DNA from: an uncultured Phycisphaerales bacterium
GTDB lineage: Bacteria; Planctomycetota; Phycisphaerae; Tepidisphaerales; Tepidisphaeraceae
DNA length: 64,000 bases
Direction: 5' to 3'
NCBI GenBank assembly: GCA_903871935.1
Contig: CAIQIQ010000023.1
Location: 34,790 to 98,789, forward strand
Shown here: in pieces, positions 50,748-59,668 of the stretch
Position numbering within the stretch: position 1 is the stretch's first letter
Layout: each line of letters starts with the position of its first letter
Position numbers and translations under genes: made by a program
Notes under the pieces: generated by a model
Database searches by the model: none
Told to the model about the DNA's origin: nothing
Seen by the model: the letters and a program-made list of their open reading frames with translations, nothing else

Positions 50748-52667
50748 ATGCCCAACAAACCCCAATGCGTTGCCTCGCCCGTAGGCCTGAAACAGGTCGA
50801 ACTGACTTCCGGATTCCTCAAAGCCCGCCAGGAAACCAACCGCCGCGTGACCCTTCCCATGGAACACGAGCAGTGCCTCCGCACCGGCCGGATCGGCGCT
50901 TTCCGCCTCGACTGGAAGCCCGGCCAGCCCAACCAGCCCCACCATTTCTGGGATTCCGATCTCGCCAAGTGGATCGAGGCCGTTGGCTATTCCCTGGCCC
51001 GCAACCCCGATCCCCAACTGGAAACGACCGTTGACGAAGTGATCGACCTGGTCGTCTCAGCCCAGCAACCCGATGGCTACCTCAACGTGTTCTACACGGT
51101 TGTGCAGCCGGCAAAACGCTGGACCAACCTGCGCGACATGCATGAACTCTACTGTGCCGGGCACCTGATGGAGGCGGCCGTCGCCTACTACCAAGGCACC
51201 GGCAAGCGCAAACTCCTCGATTGTCTCTGTCGCTACGCCGATCATATCGCCGCCACCTTCGGTCCCAACGAACCTCAAAAGCCCGGCTACTGCGGCCATC
51301 CCGAGATCGAACTGGCCCTGATGAAGCTCTACCGCACAACCGGCAACGAACGCTATCGCGATCTGGCACGCTTCTTCGTCACCCAGCGAGGCACACAACC
51401 GCTTTACTTCAACATCGAGGCGGCCGCCCGCGGCGAAGATCCCACGAAATGGGGACAACATCCGGAGTACTTCCAGGCACATGCCCCGCTGGTCGAGCAG
51501 AAGACCATCGAAGGCCACTCGGTTCGCGCTCTCTACCTCCTCTCCGGCGCCATCGATGTGGCGGCCGAAACTCACGACCCCAAACTCTGGGCTACCTGTA
51601 GACGCCTGTTCGACAATGCCGTCCAGAAACGGATGTACATCACCGGCGCTGCAGGCTCCGCACGGCATGGCGAGCGTTATACCTACGACTTTGACCTGCC
51701 CAACGAAACCGCCTATGCCGAGACCTGCGCCAACATCGCCCTGGCGCTCGCCGCCTGGCGGATGCTCCACGTGGAACCCGACGGCCGCTACACCGACATC
51801 ATGGAACGTGCCCTGTACAACGGCATCATCTCGGGCGTCTCGCTCAAAGGCGACCGCTTCTTCTACGCCAACCCACTGGCAGTCGATCGCGAGGCCCTTA
51901 CCACGAAGTCGGGTGGAATCTCCGCCCACCGTCAGGAGTGGTTCGACTGTGCCTGCTGCCCGCCCAACATCGCGCGGCTCCTGGCCCAGGTAAAACAACT
52001 GATCTACTCCACCTCAGCCGACACGCTCTACGTCCACCTCTATGCCTCCAGCCGTGTTGAGACGGAAATCGGCGATGCAAAGATCATCCTCCAGCAGCAG
52101 ACGCAGTACCCCTGGGATGGAAAGATCGCAATCACGCTCTCGCTCAAAGCACCAAAACGCTTCGCAATCGCCCTGCGTATCCCCGGGTGGTGCCATAAGC
52201 CCACCCTAAAGGTCGTCGGCACGAAGCTCGCCGTGAAGCCTAAGCACGGCTATATGGTAATCCAGCGCATCTGGTCGGATGGCGACGCCATCGAGCTGAT
52301 CCTGCCCATGGAAGCCCAGGCAATCGTCACCCATCCGCAATGCCGCAACAACGCAGGCAAGGTTGCCATCCAGCGCGGGCCGATCGTTTACTGTGCTGAG
52401 GAGATCGACAACGGCCCCGTGTTCACCTTCTCCATCCCGAAAAATGCGAAGTGGCAGGCGAAGTTTGAGCCCCGGCTCCTGGGAGGCGCGGTCACCCTCA
52501 CCGCCAAAGCGATTCGGCGAGACACCAAAGGCTGGAATGGAGACCTTTACCGCTCCGCCAGCGATACCGCGACCAAGCCGACGGCCGCTACGCTGAAACT
52601 CGTCCCCTATTGCGTCTGGGGCAATCGCAAGGTCGGCCAGATGGTCGTCTGGATGCCACTTTCATGA
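50748..52667 (+). CDS. Glycoside hydrolase family 127 beta-L-arabinofuranosidase (DUF1680)
   Basis: Seen: 639 aa from the ATG at 50748, with CAGGAG 8 bp upstream. (alpha/alpha)6 barrel region with GHLMEAAVAYYQGTGKRKLL and YGYCGHPEIELAL-like PGYCGHPEIELALMKLYR. The Zn-binding Cys cluster is in WFDCACCPPNIARLLAQV, and the Glu of the NETAYAETCANIALALAAWR helix fits the catalytic Glu. Known: GH127 uses a Zn-bound Cys as nucleophile and releases beta-L-arabinofuranose. No signal peptide, so probably cytoplasmic. Acts with the GH43 enzyme on arabinose-containing glycans by inference. Confidence 0.92.
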   Translation: MPNKPQCVASPVGLKQVELTSGFLKARQETNRRVTLPMEHEQCLRTGRIGAFRLDWKPGQPNQPHHFWDSDLAKWIEAVGYSLARNPDPQLETTVDEVIDLVVSAQQPDGYLNVFYTVVQPAKRWTNLRDMHELYCAGHLMEAAVAYYQGTGKRKLLDCLCRYADHIAATFGPNEPQKPGYCGHPEIELALMKLYRTTGNERYRDLARFFVTQRGTQPLYFNIEAAARGEDPTKWGQHPEYFQAHAPLVEQKTIEGHSVRALYLLSGAIDVAAETHDPKLWATCRRLFDNAVQKRMYITGAAGSARHGERYTYDFDLPNETAYAETCANIALALAAWRMLHVEPDGRYTDIMERALYNGIISGVSLKGDRFFYANPLAVDREALTTKSGGISAHRQEWFDCACCPPNIARLLAQVKQLIYSTSADTLYVHLYASSRVETEIGDAKIILQQQTQYPWDGKIAITLSLKAPKRFAIALRIPGWCHKPTLKVVGTKLAVKPKHGYMVIQRIWSDGDAIELILPMEAQAIVTHPQCRNNAGKVAIQRGPIVYCAEEIDNGPVFTFSIPKNAKWQAKFEPRLLGGAVTLTAKAIRRDTKGWNGDLYRSASDTATKPTAATLKLVPYCVWGNRKVGQMVVWMPLS

Positions 52668-52681
52668 CCGTCTCGATCAAC

Positions 52682-54280
52682 TTACTCCGCCCGAGCTGTC
52701 GACGCCGTCGCCCGTTTGTCATACCGGGTAAGCGTGATGCGCGGCCATGTGCGCTGTTCAGCTTCGTGATAGTTCTGGGCAAAGTACCGTCGGGCAAGCC
52801 CATCAGGGTCGATCCAGCCCACATGGGCTTCCACAACCCAGACTCGGTCGATGTCAGGACTCGTCAGCCGCTGCCTTAATGCATCCAAATCGGCATCGAC
52901 GCGCACTGGCAACTGCACCCGCGGCGGATCGTTGGATCGGAAATCGCGCGGGATGCCTCCCGTCGTCATATGGTCCCATCCTCGTCGCGATGCGAAATAG
53001 TCATACATCAACTCGCCCTCAGCAGCATGGAAGAGGGCGATATCGCCCGGCCGCTGCTGTTCCTGCAGCCAGGTCATCGCCTCACGCCACGGCTCCGTCG
53101 GCGGATTGACCAGCAGGATCACGCTGCTGGCTATCGCAGCCAACGTCAGACAGATCAGGCCGATGCGTATGCATGGCCGGACCAACCAGTGCCCGGCCGT
53201 CACCGCCGCCACCAAGATCACCGGCATCACCACCGCCGATGGCGAGAACGCCCGTTCGATAAAGATACTCTGACGAAACTGGCTATAGACGAAACCGAGC
53301 ATCACCGGTCCTGCGGCCACCGCCGCCAGCGCCCAGGTCCGCCGCCGCAGCTTGCCCCGCGTTCCCACCAGTGCCACCCCGGCCAGCGCAATTGTGAGTG
53401 CGAACAGCGAAAGCCGCAGCAGACGATGCATCGGATCATGGATCAGACCCAGATCATCGGCCGTCTGCCCCAGCGTCTCGGAATTCGCCCCCGCCAGCCA
53501 CGACGTGGTCTCGGTCAACTCAAAGAAGGTCGGTCGTTGCGTCCAGAATGCCTTGCCAAGGCTGTGAAACTGCCCCAGCAGCGACGGCACCCACACGGCG
53601 AACAACAACGCAATCCCCACATCACCCAGCACCATGTCGGCGATCCGTCCCTTCATCCGCCGCTCGCCCGGCCACACCAGCCAACTCACATGCAGGCACG
53701 CCAGGAAGAACCACATGATGTTATGCTGGTACACCAGTGCCGCCCCCGCAAGCACATACCCCAGCAGCCACCACGCCGATCCACCCTCCGCCCGCCGGGT
53801 GATCATCCACAGGCATGCCAGCACCAGCAGCCCTGCCGTTGCATAGCAGCGAACATCGCGGGCAAACTCAAGCTGCACCACCGACACGGCAAGCAGCGAC
53901 ATCGCCAGCAGCCGTGCCCCTCGGCCCGGCAGCACGCGCCAGATCAGCATAGAGCCCAGCCCCAGCGTAAGAGTCGATGCCAGCGCCGCTTGTGCGCGCA
54001 TCGCCCATTCGCTCTGGCCAAACGCGCCGATCCAATAATGCATGGTAAGGTAATAGAGTGGCGGCCACGTATCCGCCCTGATGATCTGAATGATCCTCGC
54101 CAACGGCTGCCGCGCCACCCACCAGGTAAACCCCTCATCGTACCAGAAGCTATTGCGATCCAACGCCGTCCACCGCAAGCCCATCCCCGCCAGCAGAATC
54201 AGCGCCGGCACCATCCGCCTGTACCACGATGTGGTCGCTTGCGGCACCGGCGACAGGAGTTCTCTTTCGTGTATGCTCAA
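52682..54280 (-). CDS. GT39-type membrane glycosyltransferase
   Basis: Seen: 532 aa with about ten membrane segments, for example VPALILLAGMGLRWTALD, LLAMSLLAVSVVQLEF, LGYVLAGAALVYQHNIMWFF and LICLTLAAIASSVILLV. The first periplasmic loop has the catalytic motif FWYDEGFTWW (YDE), and WPPLYYLTMHYW follows. Known: ArnT/PMT-type enzymes transfer sugars from polyprenyl-phosphate donors to lipid A, proteins or glycans on the outer face of the inner membrane. The acceptor is unknown. The end is a 100-residue periplasmic domain. It converges on GH127 (14-bp gap). Confidence 0.84.
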   Translation of the reverse strand: MSIHERELLSPVPQATTSWYRRMVPALILLAGMGLRWTALDRNSFWYDEGFTWWVARQPLARIIQIIRADTWPPLYYLTMHYWIGAFGQSEWAMRAQAALASTLTLGLGSMLIWRVLPGRGARLLAMSLLAVSVVQLEFARDVRCYATAGLLVLACLWMITRRAEGGSAWWLLGYVLAGAALVYQHNIMWFFLACLHVSWLVWPGERRMKGRIADMVLGDVGIALLFAVWVPSLLGQFHSLGKAFWTQRPTFFELTETTSWLAGANSETLGQTADDLGLIHDPMHRLLRLSLFALTIALAGVALVGTRGKLRRRTWALAAVAAGPVMLGFVYSQFRQSIFIERAFSPSAVVMPVILVAAVTAGHWLVRPCIRIGLICLTLAAIASSVILLVNPPTEPWREAMTWLQEQQRPGDIALFHAAEGELMYDYFASRRGWDHMTTGGIPRDFRSNDPPRVQLPVRVDADLDALRQRLTSPDIDRVWVVEAHVGWIDPDGLARRYFAQNYHEAEQRTWPRITLTRYDKRATASTARAE

Positions 54281-54370
54281 AACAACATCTTCCCCCAGCC
54301 AGCTACTGTAGGGCTTGCCGTCGGTCCAATCAGCGCGGAATCTGCGCCGTTATTCAGACTGCAGAGTCTG

Positions 54371-55189
54371 CTACTCCCCGGGAATGTAGCTGATCACGCC
54401 ATCAAACGGGCTCGACGCTGTGGCATAGCGCTTCTTGCCGATACGCCCCGCCTGGTACGAGAGCCGGCCGGCCTCCAGCGCATGGCGCATCGCCTGTGCC
54501 ATCTTCACCGGGTCTTTCGCATGGGCCACACCCGTATTGAGCAGCACGCCATCCGCCCCCAATTCCATTGCTATCGTCACATCGCTTGCCGTGCCCACTC
54601 CCGCATCCACAATCACCGGAAACCGGGCATCGCCTTCTTTCAGCAATTCCAGGCACAGCGAAATGTTCAGCGGATTCAGGATGCCCTGCCCCGAACCAAT
54701 CGGGCTGCCGGCCGGCATCACCGAAGCCGCGCCCGCTTCCTTCAGCCGCACGGCCGACCTCGGATCATCACTGGTATACGCCAGTACTGTGAACCCTTCT
54801 TTCACCAGTTCCCTGGTCGCCTCCAACGTTCCCACCGGATCAGGCAGAAGCGTCTTCTTGTCACCCAGCACTTCCAACTTCACCCAGCCCGCCCCCGCAT
54901 TCCCCTGCTTTTTCAGCAGTTCACGACCCAGCATCGCAACCCGAATCGCATCCTCCGCACTAAAGCAGCCGGCCGTGTTCGGCAGGATGATGTACCTGCT
55001 GAGATCCAGGAAATCGAGCAGCGATCGTCCCTGTGCATCCACCAGCCGCTCACGACGCACCGCCACCGTCACCACCTGGCATGCCGAGGCGTCCAAGGCC
55101 TTTTGCATGATCTCATAGGTGCCATACTTGCCCGTGCCGACGAACAAACGGTTGCTGATCTCAAACTTGCCGATCTTCAGATTTTCCAT
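54371..55189 (-). CDS. thiG: Thiazole synthase ThiG
   Basis: Seen: 272 aa. [55 protein letters not shown], the Schiff-base Lys in [11 protein letters not shown], and the glycine-rich end [35 protein letters not shown]. Known: condenses deoxyxylulose phosphate, dehydroglycine and ThiS thiocarboxylate to the thiazole of thiamine. Nine bp after thiS, so the two form an operon. No TPP riboswitch is seen upstream. Confidence 0.95.
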   Translation of the reverse strand: MENLKIGKFEISNRLFVGTGKYGTYEIMQKALDASACQVVTVAVRRERLVDAQGRSLLDFLDLSRYIILPNTAGCFSAEDAIRVAMLGRELLKKQGNAGAGWVKLEVLGDKKTLLPDPVGTLEATRELVKEGFTVLAYTSDDPRSAVRLKEAGAASVMPAGSPIGSGQGILNPLNISLCLELLKEGDARFPVIVDAGVGTASDVTIAMELGADGVLLNTGVAHAKDPVKMAQAMRHALEAGRLSYQAGRIGKKRYATASSPFDGVISYIPGE

Positions 55190-55198
55190 TGTTCTCTC

Positions 55199-55396
55199 TC
55201 ATCCCCCGCCCACAAAAGTCACGATTTCGACCGCATCGCCATCCTTAAGCACAGTCTCATAGCGATCCGAGCGCAGCAGCCGCCGATTGAGTTCCACGGC
55301 GACGTTGCGCGGCGTAAACTTAAGCTGCTCAAGAAGTTGCGCAACGGTGGTCCCCGTTGCCAGCTCTCGCTCCTCGCCATTGACCTTGATCGTCAT
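55199..55396 (-). CDS. thiS: Sulfur carrier protein ThiS
   Basis: Seen: 65 aa beta-grasp protein. It starts MTIKVNGEERELATGTTVAQ, has FTPRNVAVELNRRLLRSDRY, and ends VTFVGGG. Known: the terminal Gly-Gly is adenylated by ThiF and turned into a thiocarboxylate that gives sulfur to ThiG. The end has three Gly, as in many homologues. It is the first gene of thiS-thiG. Confidence 0.93.
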   Translation of the reverse strand: MTIKVNGEERELATGTTVAQLLEQLKFTPRNVAVELNRRLLRSDRYETVLKDGDAVEIVTFVGGG

Positions 55397-55575
55397 CGCC
55401 GCGTGATTATAGAGCCGGCCAATCCGAGGGCAATGAAACCGCCGGCCGTACGTTGTACCTCTGAGACGGTGTGCGGTCGGAGAGATGGTACAGGTGGCTG
55501 CGACAACGGGCGCTGTTCATTGTATAATGCACAGTGCCTACGTGGCTCGATTGTCCGTGGAGAGTGGAGGTTTGT

Positions 55576-56436
55576 ATGCGAAGATTCATCTGTGTTATCG
55601 CATCCGCCCTGTTGGCCATCGGTTGCTGCTCCACCCTCAGTGCCGCTTCCGCCCCAAGATCAGCGCTCGCTGCGCTGGCCATCCGCCTTCCTGAGGTGAA
55701 GTTTGACGGCACCCGCATGGTCGACGCCATCGACTATCTCCGCGAGGTCTCCGATGCCAATTTCCACGTGAACTGGAAGGCAATGGAAGCTATCGGTGTT
55801 ACGCGCGATACCCCCGTCACATTCACTGCCCGCCAGATCACACTGCGTAAGGCATTGTCGTTAGTCCTTGCCCAAAGCTCCAACCCCAATGATCTGAGCT
55901 TCTACAACGATGGTGGCGTCATTGAGATCACCACCAAAGCTATCGCCGACAATATCGTGATCACGCGACTCTACGATGTCCAGGACCTGCTCATCCCAAC
56001 CATGTCAATGAGTGGGAATAGCGGTGGTGGCAACGGCGGCAACGGCAACTCAGGCATCAGTTCCGGTACAAGTTCCAGCGGCGGCCGCGGCAGTTCGGGA
56101 GGCCGCTCTGGCGGCGGCTCCTCCGACCGCATGTCTTCGGGTTCTGGCGGCCGCACGGGCGGCGGCGGTGGTGGCGGCCGCTCCTCATCCGGTTCGCGCA
56201 CCGGCGGCACTGGCTCCAGCAGCGGTGGTGCCTATGGCGGCTCCGGAAACTCGAGCGGGGGCAATACCGACCCAGCCGCCATCGCCGATGATCTGATTGC
56301 GATTATCACGAGCACCATCGAACCGAACATCTGGATGGAAAACGGCGGAACCAGTTCCATCCGCTACTTCCATGGCAATCTCATCATCACCGCCCCTCGT
56401 CGCATCCATGAACTCATCGGCGGAACATTTGAATAA
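55576..56436 (+). CDS. Secreted STN/secretin-N-like protein with Gly-Ser linker
   Basis: Seen: 286 aa from the ATG at 55576. Signal peptide RRFICVIASALLAIGCCSTL with cleavage near SAASA. Residues about 35-135 form an STN/DUF4974-like domain (VDAIDYLREVSDANFHVNWK, ITLRKALSLVLAQSS, VIEITTK). A Gly/Ser-rich linker of about 85 residues follows. The last 50 residues form a secretin-N1-like strand-helix unit (IADDLIAIITSTIEPNIW, IRYFHGNLIITAPRRIHELI). Known: similar pairs occur in planctomycete proteins linked to secretion. Here no secretin pore domain follows. Inferred: periplasmic binding module. It is followed by queA 9 bp later. Confidence 0.68.
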   Translation: MRRFICVIASALLAIGCCSTLSAASAPRSALAALAIRLPEVKFDGTRMVDAIDYLREVSDANFHVNWKAMEAIGVTRDTPVTFTARQITLRKALSLVLAQSSNPNDLSFYNDGGVIEITTKAIADNIVITRLYDVQDLLIPTMSMSGNSGGGNGGNGNSGISSGTSSSGGRGSSGGRSGGGSSDRMSSGSGGRTGGGGGGGRSSSGSRTGGTGSSSGGAYGGSGNSSGGNTDPAAIADDLIAIITSTIEPNIWMENGGTSSIRYFHGNLIITAPRRIHELIGGTFE

Positions 56437-56445
56437 CCGCGATTG

Positions 56446-57489
56446 ATGCGAACCGATGAACTCGATTTTCATCTTCCGGATGAACTGATCGCGCAAATAC
56501 CTGCGCAAAGACGGTCTGACGCCCGCCTCCTGCACTTTCGCCGCCAGGATGCCAGCATCACCCATCGGCAGTTCCAGGATTTGCCCCCCCTGCTCCAACC
56601 GGGCGATCTGTTGGTCTTCAATGATGCCCGTGTGCTGCCCGCTCGCTTCTCCCTGCGCAAATCCACCGGTGGACATGTCGAAGGTCTCTTCCTCTCCGAG
56701 TCTTCGCCGGGCGCATGGAACGTCATGCTCCGCAACGTCGGCACCCCGCATGGGACAATGCGCCTGACGTTCCTGGATGCTCCGGAGATTGCGATGGACG
56801 TCCTCGCGAAGGATGATGAGGGCAACTACCGCGTACGCATCGATCCGATCTCACCCGCGGCCGAGTTGCTTGGCCGGCTTGGGCGCATGCCATTGCCACC
56901 CTATATCCACCGTGACCGCAACCACGATAGCCGCGATGCTGACGATCGCGCCCGCTATCAGACGGTTTATGCACACAGCGGACATGCCGTGGCCGCGCCG
57001 ACCGCCGGTCTGCACTTTACCCCGGAACTGCTCGCCGCGCTCGACACTCGCCACATCCAACACGCTTGCTTAACCCTTAACGTCGGCCTTGGCACCTTCA
57101 AGCCCGTTTCCGCCGCCACCCTCGACGAACACCGCATGCACGTTGAGTCCTACACCATCCCCGCGGAAACCGCCAACCTGCTGAACCTGGCAAAGCGTGA
57201 CCGTCGCCGCATCATCGCCGTCGGCACGACCTCCGCCCGCGTCCTGGAAAGCCAGCCGGCCGGCGATCATTTCCAGCCGTGCACGTCCGAAACCGGCATC
57301 TTCATCTACCCACCCTACCAATGGAAACACGTCGATGCGCTGATCACCAACTTCCACCTCCCGCGCTCCACCCTGATCGCCCTGGTCGCCGCCATGGTCG
57401 GCCTCGATGAGCAGCGGCGGCTGTACCGCACCGCCATTGAGCAACGCTACCGCTTCTTTAGCTACGGCGATGCCATGTTCATAGAATAG
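56446..57489 (+). CDS. queA: tRNA preQ1(34) S-adenosylmethionine ribosyltransferase-isomerase QueA
   Basis: Seen: 347 aa from the ATG at 56446 (a TTG three bases upstream is unlikely). DFHLPDELIAQIPAQRRSDARLL, DLLVFNDARVLPARF, APTAGLHFTPELLA and NVGLGTFKPVSA are QueA signatures, with ITNFHLPRSTLIALVAAMVG near the end. Known: moves ribose from SAM to preQ1 in tRNA to give epoxyqueuosine. Length is normal. Followed after 15 bp by a glycosyltransferase on the same strand. Confidence 0.95.
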   Translation: MRTDELDFHLPDELIAQIPAQRRSDARLLHFRRQDASITHRQFQDLPPLLQPGDLLVFNDARVLPARFSLRKSTGGHVEGLFLSESSPGAWNVMLRNVGTPHGTMRLTFLDAPEIAMDVLAKDDEGNYRVRIDPISPAAELLGRLGRMPLPPYIHRDRNHDSRDADDRARYQTVYAHSGHAVAAPTAGLHFTPELLAALDTRHIQHACLTLNVGLGTFKPVSAATLDEHRMHVESYTIPAETANLLNLAKRDRRRIIAVGTTSARVLESQPAGDHFQPCTSETGIFIYPPYQWKHVDALITNFHLPRSTLIALVAAMVGLDEQRRLYRTAIEQRYRFFSYGDAMFIE

Positions 57490-57504
57490 TCATCTGGAGA
57501 CGAT

Positions 57505-58746
57505 GTGAAGTTTGTACTCGTGGCAATCGGTTCCGGCGGTGATGTCTATCCGTTCCTCGGATTGGCCCTGGCGCTGCGCGCCCGCGCCCGCGGGCATCAG
57601 GTCGCCATGATCGCCAATGGCCATTTCCGCCCGGCCATCGAGCACCACGGCATCCCCTTCGAAGAATACGGCTCCGACGAGCAATACCGCCTGGCTCTGC
57701 GCAATCCCGATCTCTGGCACCCTCTAAAGGGCTTCAAAACCGTGATGGGTTTCAACGACCATCAGCGCGAACTCATGGCGACGATCCGAAAACTCGCCGG
57801 CGGCGATGGCGTCGTGATCGCCCACACGCTGGCATTCGCCGCCCGCATCCTGCATGAGGACGGTGAACTGCGTTCGATCAGCATCTGTCTGCAGCCGGCC
57901 GTTCTCCGCAGCGTCTACGATGGTCCGGTCATGGGCGGTAATCACGGCATAACCAAACTGCCTCGCTGGATGCAGCAATCTTTCTGGTGGGGCGTCGACC
58001 AGTTTCTGGTTGATCCGGTCGTCCAGCGCATGGTCGAGCCCATCCGCAGTGACCTCCACCTGCCACCGCAGCACCGCTACTTTGCGCATTGGCTCCATTC
58101 CCCCCTCCTCACCCTCGGTCTCTTCCCCGACTGGTTTGCCCCTGTGCAACCCGACTGGCCGGCCAGCGTCCACCTCACCAGTTTCCCTCTCTCCGACACC
58201 GTCAGCGACCAAGGCGTACCCGATCAACTGCAGCATCTTCTGCAAACGCAGCGCCCGGTCGTCTTCACGCCCGGAACCGGCAACCTTCATGCCGCCGCAT
58301 TCTTCGCCGCCGGCATTGAGGCCTGCCGCGCCCTAAATCTGCCGGCCATCATCCTCACTCCCCACCGCGAGCAGTTGCCGCCGGCGCTCCCACCCACCGT
58401 CCACAACTTCCCGTTCGCCCCCCTCTCGCAGATCCTGCCCCGCTGCGCGGCACTGATCCACCACGGCGGCATCGGCACCACCGCCGCCGCCCTGGCCGGC
58501 GGCATCCCGCAGATCATCATGCCCCTTTCGCACGATCAGCCCGACAATGCCGCCCGCATCGTGCGCAATGGATGGGGTGCCCGCCTCTGGCCGCGCCAGT
58601 TCACCGCCAGACATCTCACGCCCTTGCTGCGCGATGCCCTCGCCAATCAGGAAATGGCACACCGCTGTCGCGCTGCGGCCGCCCGCCTGGCGCAAACCAA
58701 CGGCTTGAATACCGCCTGCGAGCTGATCGAGTCGGCTCTGCGCTAG
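57505..58746 (+). CDS. GT1 family glycosyltransferase (UGT-like)
   Basis: Seen: 413 aa from a GTG at 57505, chosen because KFVLVAIGSGGDVYPFLGLA is the first strand. The C-terminal UGT signature is HHGGIGTTAAALAGGIPQII followed by MPLSHDQPDNAARI. Known: GT-B fold enzymes of this group glycosylate sterols, hopanoids, polyketides or antibiotics; the VYPFLGLALALRARGH-like start is typical. Acceptor unknown. The ATG three bases upstream reads directly into TGA. Confidence 0.88.
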   Translation: MKFVLVAIGSGGDVYPFLGLALALRARARGHQVAMIANGHFRPAIEHHGIPFEEYGSDEQYRLALRNPDLWHPLKGFKTVMGFNDHQRELMATIRKLAGGDGVVIAHTLAFAARILHEDGELRSISICLQPAVLRSVYDGPVMGGNHGITKLPRWMQQSFWWGVDQFLVDPVVQRMVEPIRSDLHLPPQHRYFAHWLHSPLLTLGLFPDWFAPVQPDWPASVHLTSFPLSDTVSDQGVPDQLQHLLQTQRPVVFTPGTGNLHAAAFFAAGIEACRALNLPAIILTPHREQLPPALPPTVHNFPFAPLSQILPRCAALIHHGGIGTTAAALAGGIPQIIMPLSHDQPDNAARIVRNGWGARLWPRQFTARHLTPLLRDALANQEMAHRCRAAAARLAQTNGLNTACELIESALR

Positions 58747-58783
58747 GCTCCGTCTAACAACCCATTGACTCCGCGGCCCTGGG

Positions 58784-59188
58784 CTATCGATTCTCGAAAA
58801 ACTCGATCAGTTCCCCATCCGGGCCTTTGAAGAACCCGATACGCACCGGGAGTTTCACGGGCCTGGCTTCGATCGTGATATCCTTCGTCTCCATCGTCAC
58901 TTCAAACCCCGCCGCCTTCACCTTCTCCATTGCCGACTTGGTATCACTGCAGCGCAGCGCCAGGTGACCCCAGTGCCCATCCGGCCGCTGCCCCTGCGGC
59001 CCGCCAGCGAACAGTTCAAAGCAATTCCCGTTACCCGCGTCAATCATCGCCGCCCGCTTCTCGCCTTCCCCCCAGGCCGCGGTCACCGGGAATCCCAGCG
59101 TCTGCGTATAGAACTTCATGGAAGCATCAAAATCTTTCACCTTGATCGCGATATGATGAAAACCCGTCACGCTTACATTATTGGCCAT
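58784..59188 (-). CDS. VOC/glyoxalase superfamily protein
   Basis: Seen: 134 aa from the ATG at 59188 (MANNVSVTGFHHIAIKV); a frame to 59356 adds 56 residues that lack family character. His in FHHIAI, Glu in CFELFAG, His in HWGHLALRCSD and Glu in LIEFFENR supply the metal-binding set. Known: GFHHIAIKVKDFDASMKFY and FFKGPDGELIEFFE are typical of lactoylglutathione-lyase-like or dioxygenase VOC proteins. Substrate unknown. Confidence 0.78.
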   Translation of the reverse strand: MANNVSVTGFHHIAIKVKDFDASMKFYTQTLGFPVTAAWGEGEKRAAMIDAGNGNCFELFAGGPQGQRPDGHWGHLALRCSDTKSAMEKVKAAGFEVTMETKDITIEARPVKLPVRIGFFKGPDGELIEFFENR

Positions 59189-59356
59189 TGCATTACACCT
59201 CTTGGGCCGGATTGTCGCGAAGATCCCCCCGCCTGTCCAACCGTCTGTGTGTACCTGAATTCCCAATCCCTTCTCTTCAATCCAGAATCTCGCAGCGCAG
59301 ATCCCGGTCGGAGAGTCGCCGTGGTGATCCGCGCCGGGGCCGAATCCTAAATGCAT

Positions 59357-59389
59357 GTGTTGTTACGGAATAATCGATAATCACTATGC
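59357..59389 (+). repeat. 33-bp intergenic block, copy B
   Basis: GTGTTGTTACGGAATAATC plus 14 bases, matching 50695-50727 at 29 of 33 positions. Here it precedes the 109-bp element by 5 bp; in copy A it follows it by 88 bp. Confidence 0.6.
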
Positions 59390-59394
59390 TTTCC

Positions 59395-59503
59395 GAACCT
59401 GCGCATCTGCGCCCCCAATATCCACCTAACCGCCTGCCCCCACAGTACTTAGCGCATAGGGGGTACCCCCACCGAGAACCTGCGCACCTGTCACTTATCC
59501 ACA
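59395..59503 (+). repeat. 109-bp intergenic element with DnaA box, copy B
   Basis: GAACCTGCGCATCT at the start, the same motif again at 59476-59489, the hairpin GGGGGT-ACCCCC between, and the perfect TTATCCACA at 59495-59503. The last 29 bp are identical to copy A; overall 81 of 109 match without gaps. Confidence 0.75.
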
Positions 59504-59610
59504 ATCTCTCCCGCTCTTAGTTCCCCTTATCCCCTTGTCGCCTTGTCCCCATGTCTCCCCCTCCCGCCCTCACGCCCTCTCCCACTCTCGCCCTCGGCTT
59601 TTTTGCTCCC

Positions 59611-59650
59611 CGCGTCCCCGTGTCCCCGTGTCCCCGCGTCCCCGTGTCTC
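59611..59650. repeat. Five tandem 8-bp units CGYGTCCC
   Basis: CGCGTCCC, CGTGTCCC, CGTGTCCC, CGCGTCCC, CGTGTCTC in a row, within a longer C/T-rich tract (59519-59668) just after the stop of a minus-strand gene. Confidence 0.7.
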
Positions 59651-59668
59651 TCCTCCCGTCCTCCCCCT

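Larger units (their letters stand above)
59189..59668. other. Gene-free region with repeats
   Basis: 480 bp with no supported gene. It holds the 33-bp block (59357-59389), the 109-bp DnaA-box element (59395-59503) and a C-rich low-complexity stretch with 8-bp tandem units (59611-59650). Confidence 0.6.

Noticed and set aside
55397..55575. TPP riboswitch before thiS-thiG
   Set aside because: The conserved CTGAGA and ACCTGA-type core with its pairing is absent on the minus strand.
52970..55699. A 909-codon open frame on the plus strand
   Set aside because: It is the antisense shadow of the GT39 gene, thiG and thiS. Its product is rich in His, Arg and Pro with no domain, as expected for the complement of GC-rich codons.
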